Shown: piece by piece, positions 9,253 through 19,994 of the stretch
How the letters are laid out: every line of letters starts with the position of its first letter
How positions within the stretch are numbered: position 1 is the stretch's first letter
NCBI RefSeq assembly: GCF_000002425.4
Contig: NC_037263.1
Location: 13,365,792-13,429,791 of the forward strand
Origin: Physcomitrium patens
Lineage: Eukaryota > Streptophyta > Bryopsida > Funariales > Funariaceae
Length of the DNA stretch: 64,000 nt
Direction: 5' to 3'
The notes under the pieces: generated by a model
Database searches by the model: none
Seen by the model: the letters and a program-made list of their open reading frames with translations, nothing else
What the model was told of the DNA's origin: nothing
Translations under genes and position numbers: made by a program

Positions 9253-12200
9253 GGACCGTGCAGCTGGAACCTTATACGATTCCTAATGAAGGTCCTATCC
9301 TCTCCTCAGAACCCTCTCTTTGTTTTATAATAGACTTATATTTAGGACCTAAGAATTACAAAGCCTCTGCTTTATTAGATTCGGGAGCCTCAGCATGTTT
9401 TTTAGATGAACAATTTGTTAAAAGTCGTAAAATACCCTTTGTACAGAAACCTAAATCAGTACATGTAGAAGTCATAGATGGTCGTCCCTTGTCTTCTGGA
9501 GATGTCACTCATGAAACTCATCCTATAAAAGTAACAATAGACGGTCATGATAGCTACATAGCTTTTAACATAATTAAATCCCCGTCCAATCCAGTTATTT
9601 TAGGTTTATCCTGGCTAGAAAAATATAACCCTCGAATAGATTAAAATTCGCGTAAACTTGACTTTTCCAAAAGCGTTATTAATAGTTCTACCAACCAAGT
9701 AAAAAATTATAAGTCTAGTACAGTAAAACCCGTACTGATAGGTGCAAAAGCATTTATACACGCAGCAAAAGAAGGATCAACTTTTGCTATTTATGCTGCA
9801 CCTATTTCTGAAAACGTAAAGACTTCAAGTGGCATTCCAAGTCAATATCAGAAGTATCAAGACGTTTTTGAGAAAAAGAATGCAGATATTCTTCCTGAGC
9901 ATCGTCCATATGATTGTTCAATCGACCTCAAGGAAGGAACTCAGCCACCATTTGGACCAATTTACAGTTTATCGCAAGATGAGATGGCTGAACTCAAGAC
10001 ATATATTGACGAGAATTTAGCGAAGAATTTCATACGCCATTCAAAATCTCCAGCAGGAGCTCCAATTCTATTCGTAAAGAAAAAAGATGGATCTTTACGA
10101 ATGTGTGTTGATTATCGAGGACTCAACAAGATCACAATCAAGAACAGGTATCCATTACCTTTGATATCAGGACTCCTTGACCAGTTGAATCAAGCTAAGA
10201 TCTATACAAAAATAGATCTAAGAGGAGCATATAATCTAGTACGGATCAAAGAAGGAGATGAATGGAAGACTGCGTTTCGAACCAGGTATGGACATTTCGA
10301 ATATAATGTCATGCCCTTTGGACTCACGAATGCACCAACTGCTTTTCAACATCTCATGAATGATATATTTCGTGAATTCTTAGACAATTTTGTCGTCTGC
10401 TATCTAGACGATATCCTGATCTATTCCAAGAACGTCGAAGAACATGAAATACATGTTCGTCAAGTATTACAAAAACTTAGAGATGCAGGATTGTACGCCA
10501 AGATGGAAAAGTGTGTATTTCACACTACTCAAGTTGACTTTTTAGGATACATCATTTCAAATGATGGTCTCATGATGGATTCTAAGAAAGTCCAAACAAT
10601 CGTGGATTGGAAGATTCCAAGGACGGTAAGAGATGTCCAATGTTTCTTGGGATTTGCCAATTACTATCGGATCTTCATCAAAGATTTCTCACGAGTTGCA
10701 GCTCCACTTACACGCTTGACTAGTAAAGATAAATTTCAATGGAATCAAGAAGCGGAAGCAGCATTTGAAGCCTTGAAGACATCGTTTGTCTCTGCACCAG
10801 TCTTATATCGTGTTGACTTTTCCAAGGCATTTTTTATGGAAACAGATGCATCAGATTTTGCCTTGGGTGCAGTTTTATCACAAATGGGAACAGATGACAA
10901 ACTCCATCCGATAGCTTTTCATTCAAGAAAATTCTCAGCAGCCGAGATCAATTATGAGATCCACGATAAAGAACTTCTTGCGATCGTGGATTCCTTTCAA
11001 GAATGGCGTCATTATCTAGAAGGCGCTTCTAGTCCAGTCACTGTGTATACAGATCACAAGAACCTTGAGTATTTCATGTCAGCACGCGTGTTGAATCGTC
11101 GTCAAGCTCGTTGGAGTATGTCTTTGTCAAGATTCGAGTTCATTATCACTTATCGGCCAGGAAAACAACAAGGTTTATCCGATGCCCTATCTAGACGTTC
11201 TTATTTTGCACCAAAAGAAGGAGATGCAGCTTTTGAGCAACAAAGAACGGTCCTCTTGAAACCGGAGCAATTTCATCTCCGAGCAATGAAATCAACATTG
11301 ACTGTTGATTCAACTTTTCTCAAGCAAATCCAGTCCAGTATGTCCTCATATCCTCTTGTTTATGATATCGAGAATAATTCTTCCAAGTCTCATGATCCTT
11401 CTAAGTTTGAGTTCAAGAATAATCTATTATATTTTGAAGGACGCCTATATGTTCCAGAAGGAGAAGCACGTTTACGTGTTCTTCAAGCACGTCATGACTT
11501 TCCAGCAGCAGGGCACTTTGGATATAATAAGACTTTGGAACTCATATCAAGAGATTTTTGGTGGCCACAAATGTGGAAGTCAGTCAAAGACTTTGTACAA
11601 TCATGTGATATTTGTTCAAGATCAAAAATTCCTCGTCATCGACCTTACGGACTTCTTCAGCCATTACCTATACCAGAACAACCATGGTCTTCTGTTTCTA
11701 TGGATTTCATCACAGATCTTCCAAGCTCAAGATCTTATGATTCTATATTTGTGATAGTAGATCGTTTCACCAAGATGGCACATTTTGTGCCATGTACAAA
11801 ATCTATCACAGGTGAAGAAACAGCTAAGCTTTTCATTGATAATATCTATCGCTATCATGGATTACCTAAAGATATCATATCGGATAGGGGAACTCAATTT
11901 GTGTCAAGATTTTGGAGGACCCTTTTCAAGATTTTAAAAATGGACATAAAGCTATCTTCGGCTTTCCATCCTCAAACTGATGGACAAACAGAGCGCGTAA
12001 ACCAAGTCTTGGAGCAATATTTAAGGTGTACTATCAACTACCAACAAGATGATTGGACAACCCTTCTGCCATTGGCAGAGTTTGCTTATAATAATACGGT
12101 ACATTCTTCCACGCAACAAACATCTTTCTTTGCCAATTATGGCTATCATCCACGACTTGATACTTTTGATTTTTCAAAAGTTGATAATCTTGGAGCAGAA

Positions 12201-12746
12201 GATATGGCAAATCGGTTGTCAGAGTTACATGCAATAATGAAGACACAATTGAAGGAAGCTCAAGAACGACAAAAGATAAACGCAGATCTATATCGTAAGG
12301 AGCAACCACAAATCAACGTGGGTGATAAGGTATGGCTACTTCGTCGCAATATCAAGACTACTCGACCTTGTGACAAGTTGGACTATCGTAGGCTTGGCCC
12401 CTTTTCTGTTTCTAAACAGATCAACCCAGTTGCATATCGGTTACATCTACCGGAGTCAATGAAGATCCATCCTGTATTCCATGTGTCTCTTCTTGAACCA
12501 TATAAGACAGTGGATATACAAGGAAGAAGACAAATGCCACCGCCTCCTATAGAAGTAGATAATAATGAAGAATTTGAGGTGGAAGAGATATTAGACTCAA
12601 GGCGGCGCCGAAATAAGCTGAAATATCTTGTTCATTGGCGCGGATATGATATTAGTGAACGCACATGGGAGCCATCCAGGAATCTAGCAAATGCATCAGC
12701 TAAAGTCAAAGTTTTTCATCAACGACATCCATCAAAACCAAGATGA
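9189..12746 (+). pseudogene. pol: E1 pol: protease, RT, RNase H, integrase, chromodomain (one nonsense codon)
   Basis: The -1 frame is open from 9189 to 12746 except for TAA at 9642-9644, where E2 has Trp. Domains in order: aspartic protease with LLDSGASACFLDE (about 9371-9410); reverse transcriptase with FVKKKDGSLRMCVDYRGLNK, MPFGLTNAP and catalytic YLDD at 10401-10412; RNase H with METDASDFALGAVLSQ (about 10830-11170); integrase with an HHCC zinc domain ending CDIC (about 11480-11620) and the D,D,E core seen as MDF, SDRG and TERVN (about 11700-12000); the GPF-type module (YRRLGPF); and a C-terminal chromodomain (about 12568-12735) with EFEVEEIL, YLVHWRGYD and TWEP, including the aromatic residues that bind methylated histone H3. 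About 1,170 codons follow the presumed frameshift. Apart from the stop, the catalytic residues look intact. Chromodomains of this class steer integration to marked chromatin. Confidence 0.95.
9225..9267 (+). promoter_or_regulatory. E1 putative -1 ribosomal frameshift signal (gag-pol)
   Basis: The heptamer G GAA AAC (9225-9231, in gag frame) is followed by an 8-nt spacer and a stem pairing CCAGCT (9240-9245) with AGCTGG (9262-9267); the gag stop TAG lies in the 16-nt loop. E2 has the same heptamer, spacer length and loop length, with stem CCAGCC/GGCTGG, a compensatory change. The pol frame is open upstream from 9189 and encodes GKR..PATIGTV in both elements. The heptamer is not a perfect X XXY YYZ site, but the A-site slip AAC to AAA is the usual one. 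Confidence 0.75.
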
Positions 12747-12840
12747 AAATCTCTCTTATAAAAGAGACAAGATTGAGGCAAGATAACATTCAATTTCCTA
12801 TCCTTGTTTGTAACTTCTTTACATTTGTGATGCTAATTAG

Positions 12841-13263
12841 ATGGAGAGCCAACAACCAGCGGATTCAACTCAAGAACCTTCGTTTGCTGACCTGCCGGAC
12901 GAGACATTACGATTGTCACAACCTTCAAGACGACGCAATCGAGATGAAGATCTTCAAGAACGACATGTTCTTCCTCGAACAGATGGTGAGATACAACGCG
13001 TTTGGTATCATGATTTGGAAAGGAACTCCCGATGTTTGGTGATTTTGCTAGAGGTAGGAACAACTCCTGATGGTGTTCCGAATATTCTATTCGAAGGAAG
13101 TTATGAAGGCCTCAATAATGATCAAATAACTGGGTGGTCTTCCCACCCTGGTATGGGACACTACCGATGGTTGAGAGGCCCTATCAATCATCTTCGAAGA
13201 GAACAGAGATCAAAGTATGTGGCGAATACAATTCGTCGCATCATAGATTTCCTCAACATATGA
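12841..13263 (+). CDS. E1 third ORF, 140 aa, unknown function
   Basis: A complete open frame of 140 codons lies 94 nt after the pol stop and 41 nt before the 3' LTR. The N-terminal third is polar and Arg-rich (RLSQPSRRRNRDED). The C-terminal half is more structured, with the core GMGHYRWLRGPINHLRREQ followed by a likely helix to the end. I do not recognise a family: no zinc finger, protease or membrane segment is visible. The same ORF, at the same place, is present with three stops in E2 (63649-64000) and in decayed form in E3 (about 42130-42440), so it was coding in the common ancestor. Envelope is unlikely, since there is no signal peptide or transmembrane segment. A nucleic-acid- or chromatin-binding accessory role is only a guess. 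How it would be translated from the genomic RNA is not evident. Confidence 0.75.
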   Translation: MESQQPADSTQEPSFADLPDETLRLSQPSRRRNRDEDLQERHVLPRTDGEIQRVWYHDLERNSRCLVILLEVGTTPDGVPNILFEGSYEGLNNDQITGWSSHPGMGHYRWLRGPINHLRREQRSKYVANTIRRIIDFLNI

Positions 13264-13290
13264 TGACCGCTCTTCGTGGAACTCGTCTCT

Positions 13291-13304
13291 AGAAGGGGGG
13301 GTAA
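13291..13304 (+). other. E1 polypurine tract
   Basis: AGAAGGGGGGGTAA directly abuts the 3' LTR at 13305; the G run is the expected plus-strand primer. Confidence 0.85.
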
Positions 13305-13856
13305 TGTCACGGCCATAATCATGTAAGCTAATAATTACATATAGAAATAGGTAGAAGTAAGTAAAAGTAGATAAAAGTAAGTTAATTATATAATATTTAA
13401 TATAGAAGCTTCCTAGAAACTTCCTAGACGCTGCTTTGACTTCATAGGTGTCTTTAATTGACTTTTTGGATTAGAAACGTGGTCAACAAGTTGGCCATGT
13501 GCCACACATGTTGTTAGCTTGAAGATCAAGCTAACTATGTGGCCCACACGTAGAAAAACTTGCCTTGTAAGTCAAAGCATGTGTCCTACAAAGTCAACAC
13601 ATATTGGAGGTCCTATAGAACGTCGCCACGTAGCCCCTAGTTAGATAGTATATATAGAGACAAGAGTGAAGGCTTCTTCACTCTTGTCAACTCCTTTCTT
13701 GCTTCTAGTCCAGGTTCAAGAGTCTTTAGTTTCTTGTCTTGTGGCAATAGCCATTCCAGTTTTCTTTTAATATACCTACTTGTTTATATTTTGACTTATT
13801 ATATCGAGATAGCCTTTTGGTGTATATTTTTCCTCATCGAGTCTTTGTCCTTGACA
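13305..13856 (+). repeat. 3' LTR of E1
   Basis: 552 bp, identical to the 5' LTR except for four transitions, and followed by the target duplication ATTTT. The offset from the 5' LTR is 5821 bp, so the TATA box recurs at about 13649 and the inverted repeat at 13660-13687. Confidence 0.97.
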
Positions 13857-16575
13857 ATTTTCTTGATTATCCTATAAAAACATTGCGTATAGATAATACC
13901 AAAGAATTTGCATCAAAGTCTTTTGAAGACTATTATACTGTAAGAAGAATTGAATTGACATATTGTGTTCCATATAAACATGCTCAAAATGGACTTGCAG
14001 AATCATTTATAAAGCGTATACATCTCATCACCTAGCCATTCTTCCTTCACACAAATTTACCTTCATCTATGTAAGATCATGTAGTTTTATATGTTGCAAC
14101 ATTAATATGCCTCCGCCCTTCTTCTCTTGAAATTGTTTTACTACATGAGCTCATTTTAGGTCGTGTTCCAAATATATCTCACTTATGAGTATTTGGTTGC
14201 CATGCTTGGATTCTAGTGCCAGAACCTCAACGACATACCATTGGAGCTCATGGACAAGAAGGCATATATGTTGGTTTTGATTCACCAAGCATTATTCGTA
14301 TTGTTGATCCATCAACTGGCACATTATTACGTGCATGTTTGTAAAATTACCGTTTTGAAGAAAATGTATTCCCATCTCTTCAAGGAGGAGTATTCAATCA
14401 ACAAAGAAATAAAGTACTCATATTTGAAGCACCAAAAATATTTACAATGAATCTTGATCCTATGACATCTTTGATAGAAACTGAAATTGCTAAGATTTTA
14501 TATCTAAAATGGATCGCAGATAAAACATGTGATGGCTTCAATAATGCATCTAGAATTACAAGAGTTCCTATTAATGAGGCTTAAAATGTACCTACTCAGA
14601 TTGCAGTGCTATTGACTACAATACCTCAAGTTATAATAACAACAACTAAAAGAACTTGTGGACCAGATAAGCAACCACGTAAGAAGAAAGCTATAAAATT
14701 AACTAATCTTGGTATTATTTCTCAAGAAATTGTCACTCATCCTGTAGGACTACCAATTCATGATGATATATCCATACATAATATACCTTCAATTCCTATG
14801 AAAAAAAATCTTAGAATTGGAAAGAATAAGAACAAGTTGAGTAAAGAATTATTTATTCTGTATTGTGTTATAGATGATATTTGGAACAAACCATCTATTA
14901 CGATAGATGAATCATTTGCATATATGATTATAGAAGCCCTTTCTTATAAAGAAGACGATCCTGAACCTCAAACCATCGAGGAGGCAATGCGTCGCACTGA
15001 TTGGTCAAAATAAAAAAACTGCTATTGATGAGGAGTATGCCTCTTTGTGTAAGAGGAAAGTCTTTGGTCTAATTGTACACACTCTTACATCTCGCCTTGT
15101 GAGATATAAGATGGTATTAATATGCAAGCGAGATGTTGAAGGTGAAATAACCCACTATAAAGCTCGTCTTGTTGCTCAAGGATTTACTCAACGATTTGGC
15201 GCTGATTACAAATCCACATATTTTGCAGTCATGGATTCAATTACATTTCAATATATTATTGGAATGATAGTTCATGCCACCCTTGAAATGCATCTGATAG
15301 ATGTAGTAACTGCATATCTATATGGTTCTCTTGATGCAAATATTTATATGAAAGTTCCACCTGGCTTAGAAACAGGAATTCCAAATGTTCTCCTTGAAGA
15401 CAATATCGTGGTATTAAATTATATAAGGCCTTGTATGATTTAAAAAAATTTGGATGCATGTGGTATCAATATCTTTGAGATTATTTAATTATAAATAAGT
15501 TTATAAGTGATCCACTAATCCCTTGTTTATTTATCAAATAAGATAAAACTAGATTTATAATCATTGTTGTATATGTTGATGATCTTAACCTAGTGGGCAC
15601 TACATCTGCATGTGTTAAAGCTACTAACTTACTTATACATGAATTTGAGATGAAAATGTTAGAAAAAATAACTTTCTGTATTGGTCTTCAAATTATGCAT
15701 CTAACAGATGGTAGCATTTTTTTCTACCAATTAACGTATATTAGATGAATCTTGTGAAGATTTAATATGATTGATACTTATCCATTGTCCACACCAATGG
15801 TTGGACATGGTTGTGATGGTCATGATCCATACCGTCCATACAAGGAGGAGGAGAAAATATTGGGAGATCAATATCCATATCTCACAATGGTTGGAACAGT
15901 TTTATATTTAGCTACATCTACAAGATCAAATATTATATTTGCAGTTAGTGTTCTTATAAGGCATAGTGCACATCCAACACTACGACATTGGAATGGCATC
16001 AAATTTTTATTACATTATTTAATAGATATTGAAGACTTGCGATTATACTATACATAATTTGTAGATTCAAAATTAGTTGGATATTAATATGCAGGATATA
16101 AATCTAATACTGCAATAGCTAAATCTCAAATAGGATATGTATTTTTAAGACATAGAGCTATAGTATTATGGAAATCAGTGAAACAAATAATACCTGCAAC
16201 TTCATCCAACCATGTAGAAATTATTGCCTTACATGAAGCATCTTGAGAATGTATTTGGTTGTGATTAATTGCTAAATTCATTCAAACAACGTGTGGATTT
16301 TCATATGATGATTCTCTAACTATCTTGCATGAAGATAATAGTACTTGTATTGCACAGATGCAAGTTGGTTTCATTAAAGGCAACAAAATAAAGTATATTG
16401 ATCCAAAGTATTTTAATTATACTCATAACTTGATTATTGATCAAACACTTATAATTAAAAAAATTGAATCTACAAATAATCTTGCTGATCTCTTCACCAA
16501 AGCTCTCCCATTAAACAACCATCGTCAACTTACTTATGGCATTGGTATGCGGCGACTTGCTCTTCTTATATAAGA
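13857..16575 (+). pseudogene. C1 3' part: rest of integrase, RT and RNase H
   Basis: The integrase core resumes at 13857 (FLDYPIKTLRIDN; HAQNGLAESFIKR supplies the catalytic Glu). RT follows at about 15040-15790 (TSRLVRYK, YKARLVAQGFTQ, catalytic YVDD at 15572-15583 still intact) and copia-type RNase H at about 16050-16573, including HEDNSTCIAQ and NLADLFTKALP. Stops and frame changes occur throughout, so no product is expected. Confidence 0.88.
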
Positions 16576-16783
16576 AAGTTAATGAGCTCTTTAAATAATT
16601 AAAGAAAATGATGTTGTACTCTTTTTCCTTCATCTATGGTTTTGTCTTTAAATACAATAAGGTTTTTCTACATAAGGTTTTAATGAGGCAACAATTCTTG
16701 ATCTTGCAAGATTACATAAAAGTATAGATCATAATTCTATACAAATTTTATATTATGTAAATATTATGATGAGCGAGGAGAAG

Positions 16784-17053
16784 TGTTGAGATCATTAAAT
16801 GTAGCCGGTGCTCTCCATAATATTTATTGTAGACTATAGTAAATATTGTAGCTATAGTATTTAGAGTCTAGTGGAGAAGTATTGTTTATCCTCTCCCCTT
16901 TCTCTTCTTGTATACAAGACACAATCAAATCAATAGATTTTATGTGTGGAGCTCTCTCTCTTTAGAAACACTCTTCTGTGTATGACTTACTACTACTCTT
17001 GTACGTGTGTATTACTTACTATTACTCTTGTGTCTTTCTAAACATTCTCAACA
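16784..17053 (+). repeat. 3' LTR of copia element C1
   Basis: 270 bp, matching 4824-5073 with many substitutions and one extra pyrimidine-rich stretch; followed by the target duplication AATAG at 17054-17058. Confidence 0.92.
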
Positions 17054-17058
17054 AATAG

Positions 17059-17637
17059 AGCCATATGTTACATTTACTTGTAGTCATCAATTCTTTAAGT
17101 GTTGTGTATACAAATATATATATATATATATATATATGTTTGAATACTACACTTGTACCACTATCTTTGAATTTTTCAAAAAGAAAAAAAAAATAAATAA
17201 ATAAAGAGATTTAGATCAAGCATTCAAAAGAGGCGTAACACCTTTCATTTCTACCTTTCCTATTGGGCACAAGCAATGGACCACTTTCATTGAATGGAAC
17301 GTAGATGGGAACGTCACAGTTCCCGCTCCATGCCGTAACTGACTTGGCACGGTGGACCGCACAAACGCTACGCAACAAAAGACGAGAGGAAGGAGAGGCG
17401 CCGAGCCCCAAGACCGCGGGGGAAATATCGAAGGGCTTGCTCTCGTCGCGTCGACGATGACGGAGGGGTAGGGTGATAGACGCGGAGCCGGCGGCCATGG
17501 CGATGGCGATGGCGAGGGGGGCAGCCCAATGCTGCTGATGCGAGCGAGCGAGCGCCTTATAACGCCGGCTCTCTGTAGAGGTTGTTTTCTGTGTACATGT
17601 CGAGCGGGGCTTCCCAGAGATCCGCCCGTCGCGTACC
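17059..17637 (+). promoter_or_regulatory. Upstream region and probable 5' UTR of the sterol desaturase gene
   Basis: Base composition changes sharply at about 17220, from AT-rich retroelement flank with a (TA)n run to GC-rich, CpG-containing sequence leading into the gene. This 0.4-kb stretch is the likely promoter and 5' UTR. No clear TATA box was identified. C1's 3' LTR ends only about 580 bp before the start codon. Confidence 0.5.
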
Positions 17638-19994
17638 ATGGCAAGTCGTGGAGCCGTCAACATGGTGTGCGCTCTGGCCATCGTTTTGATGGTCTGGGCA
17701 ATGTCGTTGTCGTTGTGCATGTCTGCGGATGTGGAGGTGGTCAATGCGTCGTTTTCGTCTGTCGTCGGTGGGGCGAAGACGGGAAAGAGCGGAGTGGTGC
17801 CAGCGAATGGAAGCCCCGAGTACTTAGCGCTTTTCGTGGAGGAGACCCGGTGGTACAACGATCTGGTGCTCGGGCCCTGGCTGCCCTCCTCTGTCCGCGA
17901 CTCCATTCCCCACACATTGCAGACATGGCTGCGGAACTACGTCGCGGGCATGCTTTTGTATTTCGTCTCCGGTGGCCTGTGGTGCCTATACGTCTACTCG
18001 TGGAAGGGAGAGCATTTCTTCCCTGCAGGTTAGTCAGAGAGCAATGTTGTCCAGCGCTGGTGCACTTCGCCTGGGATTTGAGAGTGGGGATAAAGAAAGG
18101 AAGAACAGAGGAGGGATGAGCTGTCGTGCATGTTAGTGTGGCGTGTTTATTCTGGAACTTCTAGCGTGGTCTAGTTTAGAATGGAGAGATTATCGGCTTA
18201 GGCTGTAGATTTTCAGGTTTTAGCAGTGCTGTAGTGTGCGTGGGACGGGTCAGGTAGGTTGGGCTCGGAATCGTGCATGGATTTCATTGAAATCGGCTTC
18301 TGGAATTGAGGCTTTACCATAGCGCGTGCGTTAAGTTTGTTGCGGCAGAGATTGTTTAGGTCTGGCACTCAACAAGAGCCTCCGGGCAGAGATGATGTAG
18401 TCACGAAGTCAGAGTATTCGTTCGACCGTAGCCATTTTGTCACAGAAGTTGGCACCCCGAGGGTTGGTAGCACTAAATAACTTTGTTAAGTTTTCCTCGT
18501 GAGTGGTAATGGAATTCACATCATGTATAGGTTATTTTACCCATGAGATAAACACTGTTTGCTCGTAAATGAACATTCTGTAAATTATTCGAATTCATTC
18601 AAGTTTGTGATTCATTGAGTTCTTCGAATCCTTGAGTTCTGCGATCCATACAAGATTTGAAACTTTCTTATACAGTTTTTTTGCTCCTGGTTGATTCCTG
18701 ACAACGTTTCTATTACCCAGAAAGTCGCCTCCTAATCTCCCCGAGGGATACTTTGTAGAATCTGGATTGAAAATTCGAGCGGATGTTTGCATGAAGGACT
18801 CCCGAGTTTCCTTCACATGCAGTTTCAATGTAACAATGTTAGGTCTTTGTTTGGAATGTCCTTCGCTAACATTACGGGGTTTAAAGTTTAGTACATATTA
18901 ATTTGTTTTCTACGATAGAGCAGTCATTTCATTGAACCTATGTCGGCGTATATTTGTCTTCGCTACTTTGTTTCTCCACGGAGTTTCCTGTTTTCGGTGT
19001 AGATTGCTCAGAGTTTGCTGTCGAATTTTTTCTCAGGTGACATACCCGCGAAGGAGCCCATAATGCTCCAAATCTGGGTAACTATGAAGGCTATGCCAGT
19101 ATACACAGGACTTCCCACTCTGTCCGAATATATGATTGAGCGGGGGTGGACCAAGTGTTTTGCGCGTATCGAGGATGTTGGGTGGCTCACGTATGTAGGC
19201 CTAGTCATCGCCTACTTGGCAGTGGTGGAGTTTGGTATCTATTGGATGCACAGAGAGCTTCACGATATTAAGCCTTTGTACAAACATCTGCATGCTACCC
19301 ACCACATCTACAATAAGCAAAACACGCTATCACCGTTTGCAGGTGCGGTACATAGCCATGGACACTATCTTTTTATTTTTATTTTTATTTTTAATTCTAA
19401 GATGAAATACATTGGATTAATGTTTATAATTTTTTTGTGATTTGGTTAACTTGCACCTTGTATCCAAAGTACTTGACAAGCAACGTGTGACCCCCCTCTC
19501 CAACCGTATTGTGTTATAGATTCCGAGGATGAGTCGAAAGTGAATTTTGGTCCTACGTCTAGATTTACCATTACAGTTATTCAGTTTGGTCCTTAGAGTC
19601 GCGGTAGGTAGCACTTTGAAGGTCCACATACTTTTTGTTGATATGATGGTGTACCATGGTGTTCCTCATCATTGTATGGTATGTTGCAGGTTTGGCGTTC
19701 CATCCGATTGACGGAATCTTGCAAGCATGTCCCCACGTTATTGCATTATTCTTGCTGCCAATGCATTTTTTCACTCACGAGGTTTTACTATTTTGCGAGG
19801 GAGTTTGGACAACCAACATCCATGACTGTATTGATGGGAACGTCTGGGGCATTATGGGAGCCGGTTTTCACACCATTCATCACACAACTTACCGACACAA
19901 CTATGGCCACTACACAGTGTTCATGGATTGGCTATTTGGCACTCTGCGAGACCCTTATGAACGGAAAGCAACTGCGCACGTGAAGTCTTCTTAA
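17638..19994 (+). CDS. Delta7-sterol C5(6)-desaturase (STE1/DWF7-like), three exons
   Basis: Introduces the C5 double bond into delta7-sterols on the way to phytosterols; an ER membrane di-iron enzyme of the fatty acid hydroxylase/sterol desaturase superfamily. Exons are 17638-18028, 19037-19342 and 19690-19994 (both introns GT-AG, phase 1), giving 333 residues. All three His boxes are present: HRELH, HATHH and HTIHH, the last within [17 protein letters not shown]. Other family blocks are LPHFLQTWLRN-like ([11 protein letters not shown]), [12 protein letters not shown] across the second junction and [10 protein letters not shown]. Hydrophobic segments fit a multi-pass protein. The N terminus is about 60 residues longer than I expect for the family and begins with a hydrophobic stretch ([18 protein letters not shown]), so a start at 17662 is also possible. 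The gene looks intact. Identification is firm; no symbol is given because the species is unknown. Confidence 0.95.

Larger units (their letters stand above)
7484..13856 (+). mobile_element. Ty3/gypsy chromovirus E1, young and nearly intact, nested in C1
   Basis: Both LTRs are 552 bp (7484-8035 and 13305-13856), begin TGTCACGG and end TTGACA, and are flanked by the target duplication ATTTT (7479-7483, 13857-13861). They differ at only four positions, all C/T or A/G, about 0.7%. Internal order is leader, gag (8248-9252), pol in the -1 frame (to 12746) with protease, RT, RNase H, integrase and a C-terminal chromodomain, then an extra ORF (12841-13263) and a polypurine tract. Only two nonsense codons spoil the coding capacity: TAG at 8818-8820 and TAA at 9642-9644, both where the related element E2 has Trp. 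The chromodomain on the integrase places it among chromoviruses; RT/IN features and the self-priming layout recall the Tf1/sushi and moss Tcn1-like lineages. A phylogeny of the RT would settle the lineage. Confidence 0.96.
4824..17053 (+). mobile_element. Ty1/copia LTR retrotransposon C1, old, interrupted by E1
   Basis: A full-length but degenerate copia element: LTRs at 4824-5073 and 16784-17053 start TGTTGAG and end CAACA, and are flanked by the 5-bp target duplication AATAG (4819-4823 and 17054-17058). Domain order is gag, protease region, integrase, RT, RNase H, the copia order. A purine-rich tract just before the 3' LTR (about 16769-16783) is the polypurine tract. The internal part is disrupted by stops, many of them explained by C-to-T changes, and by the nested chromovirus E1 at 7484-13856. 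The LTRs differ by many substitutions and about 20 bp in length, so C1 inserted much earlier than E1. Confidence 0.93.

Noticed and set aside
13817-14035. ORF spanning the end of the E1 3' LTR and downstream sequence as a gene
   Set aside because: Its first part is LTR sequence and the rest is the C1 integrase; the fusion is accidental.
17211-17915. Long minus-strand ORF (234 codons) over the desaturase promoter and first exon
   Set aside because: It is antisense to a firmly identified exon, lies in GC-rich sequence where stops are rare, and has no recognisable domain.
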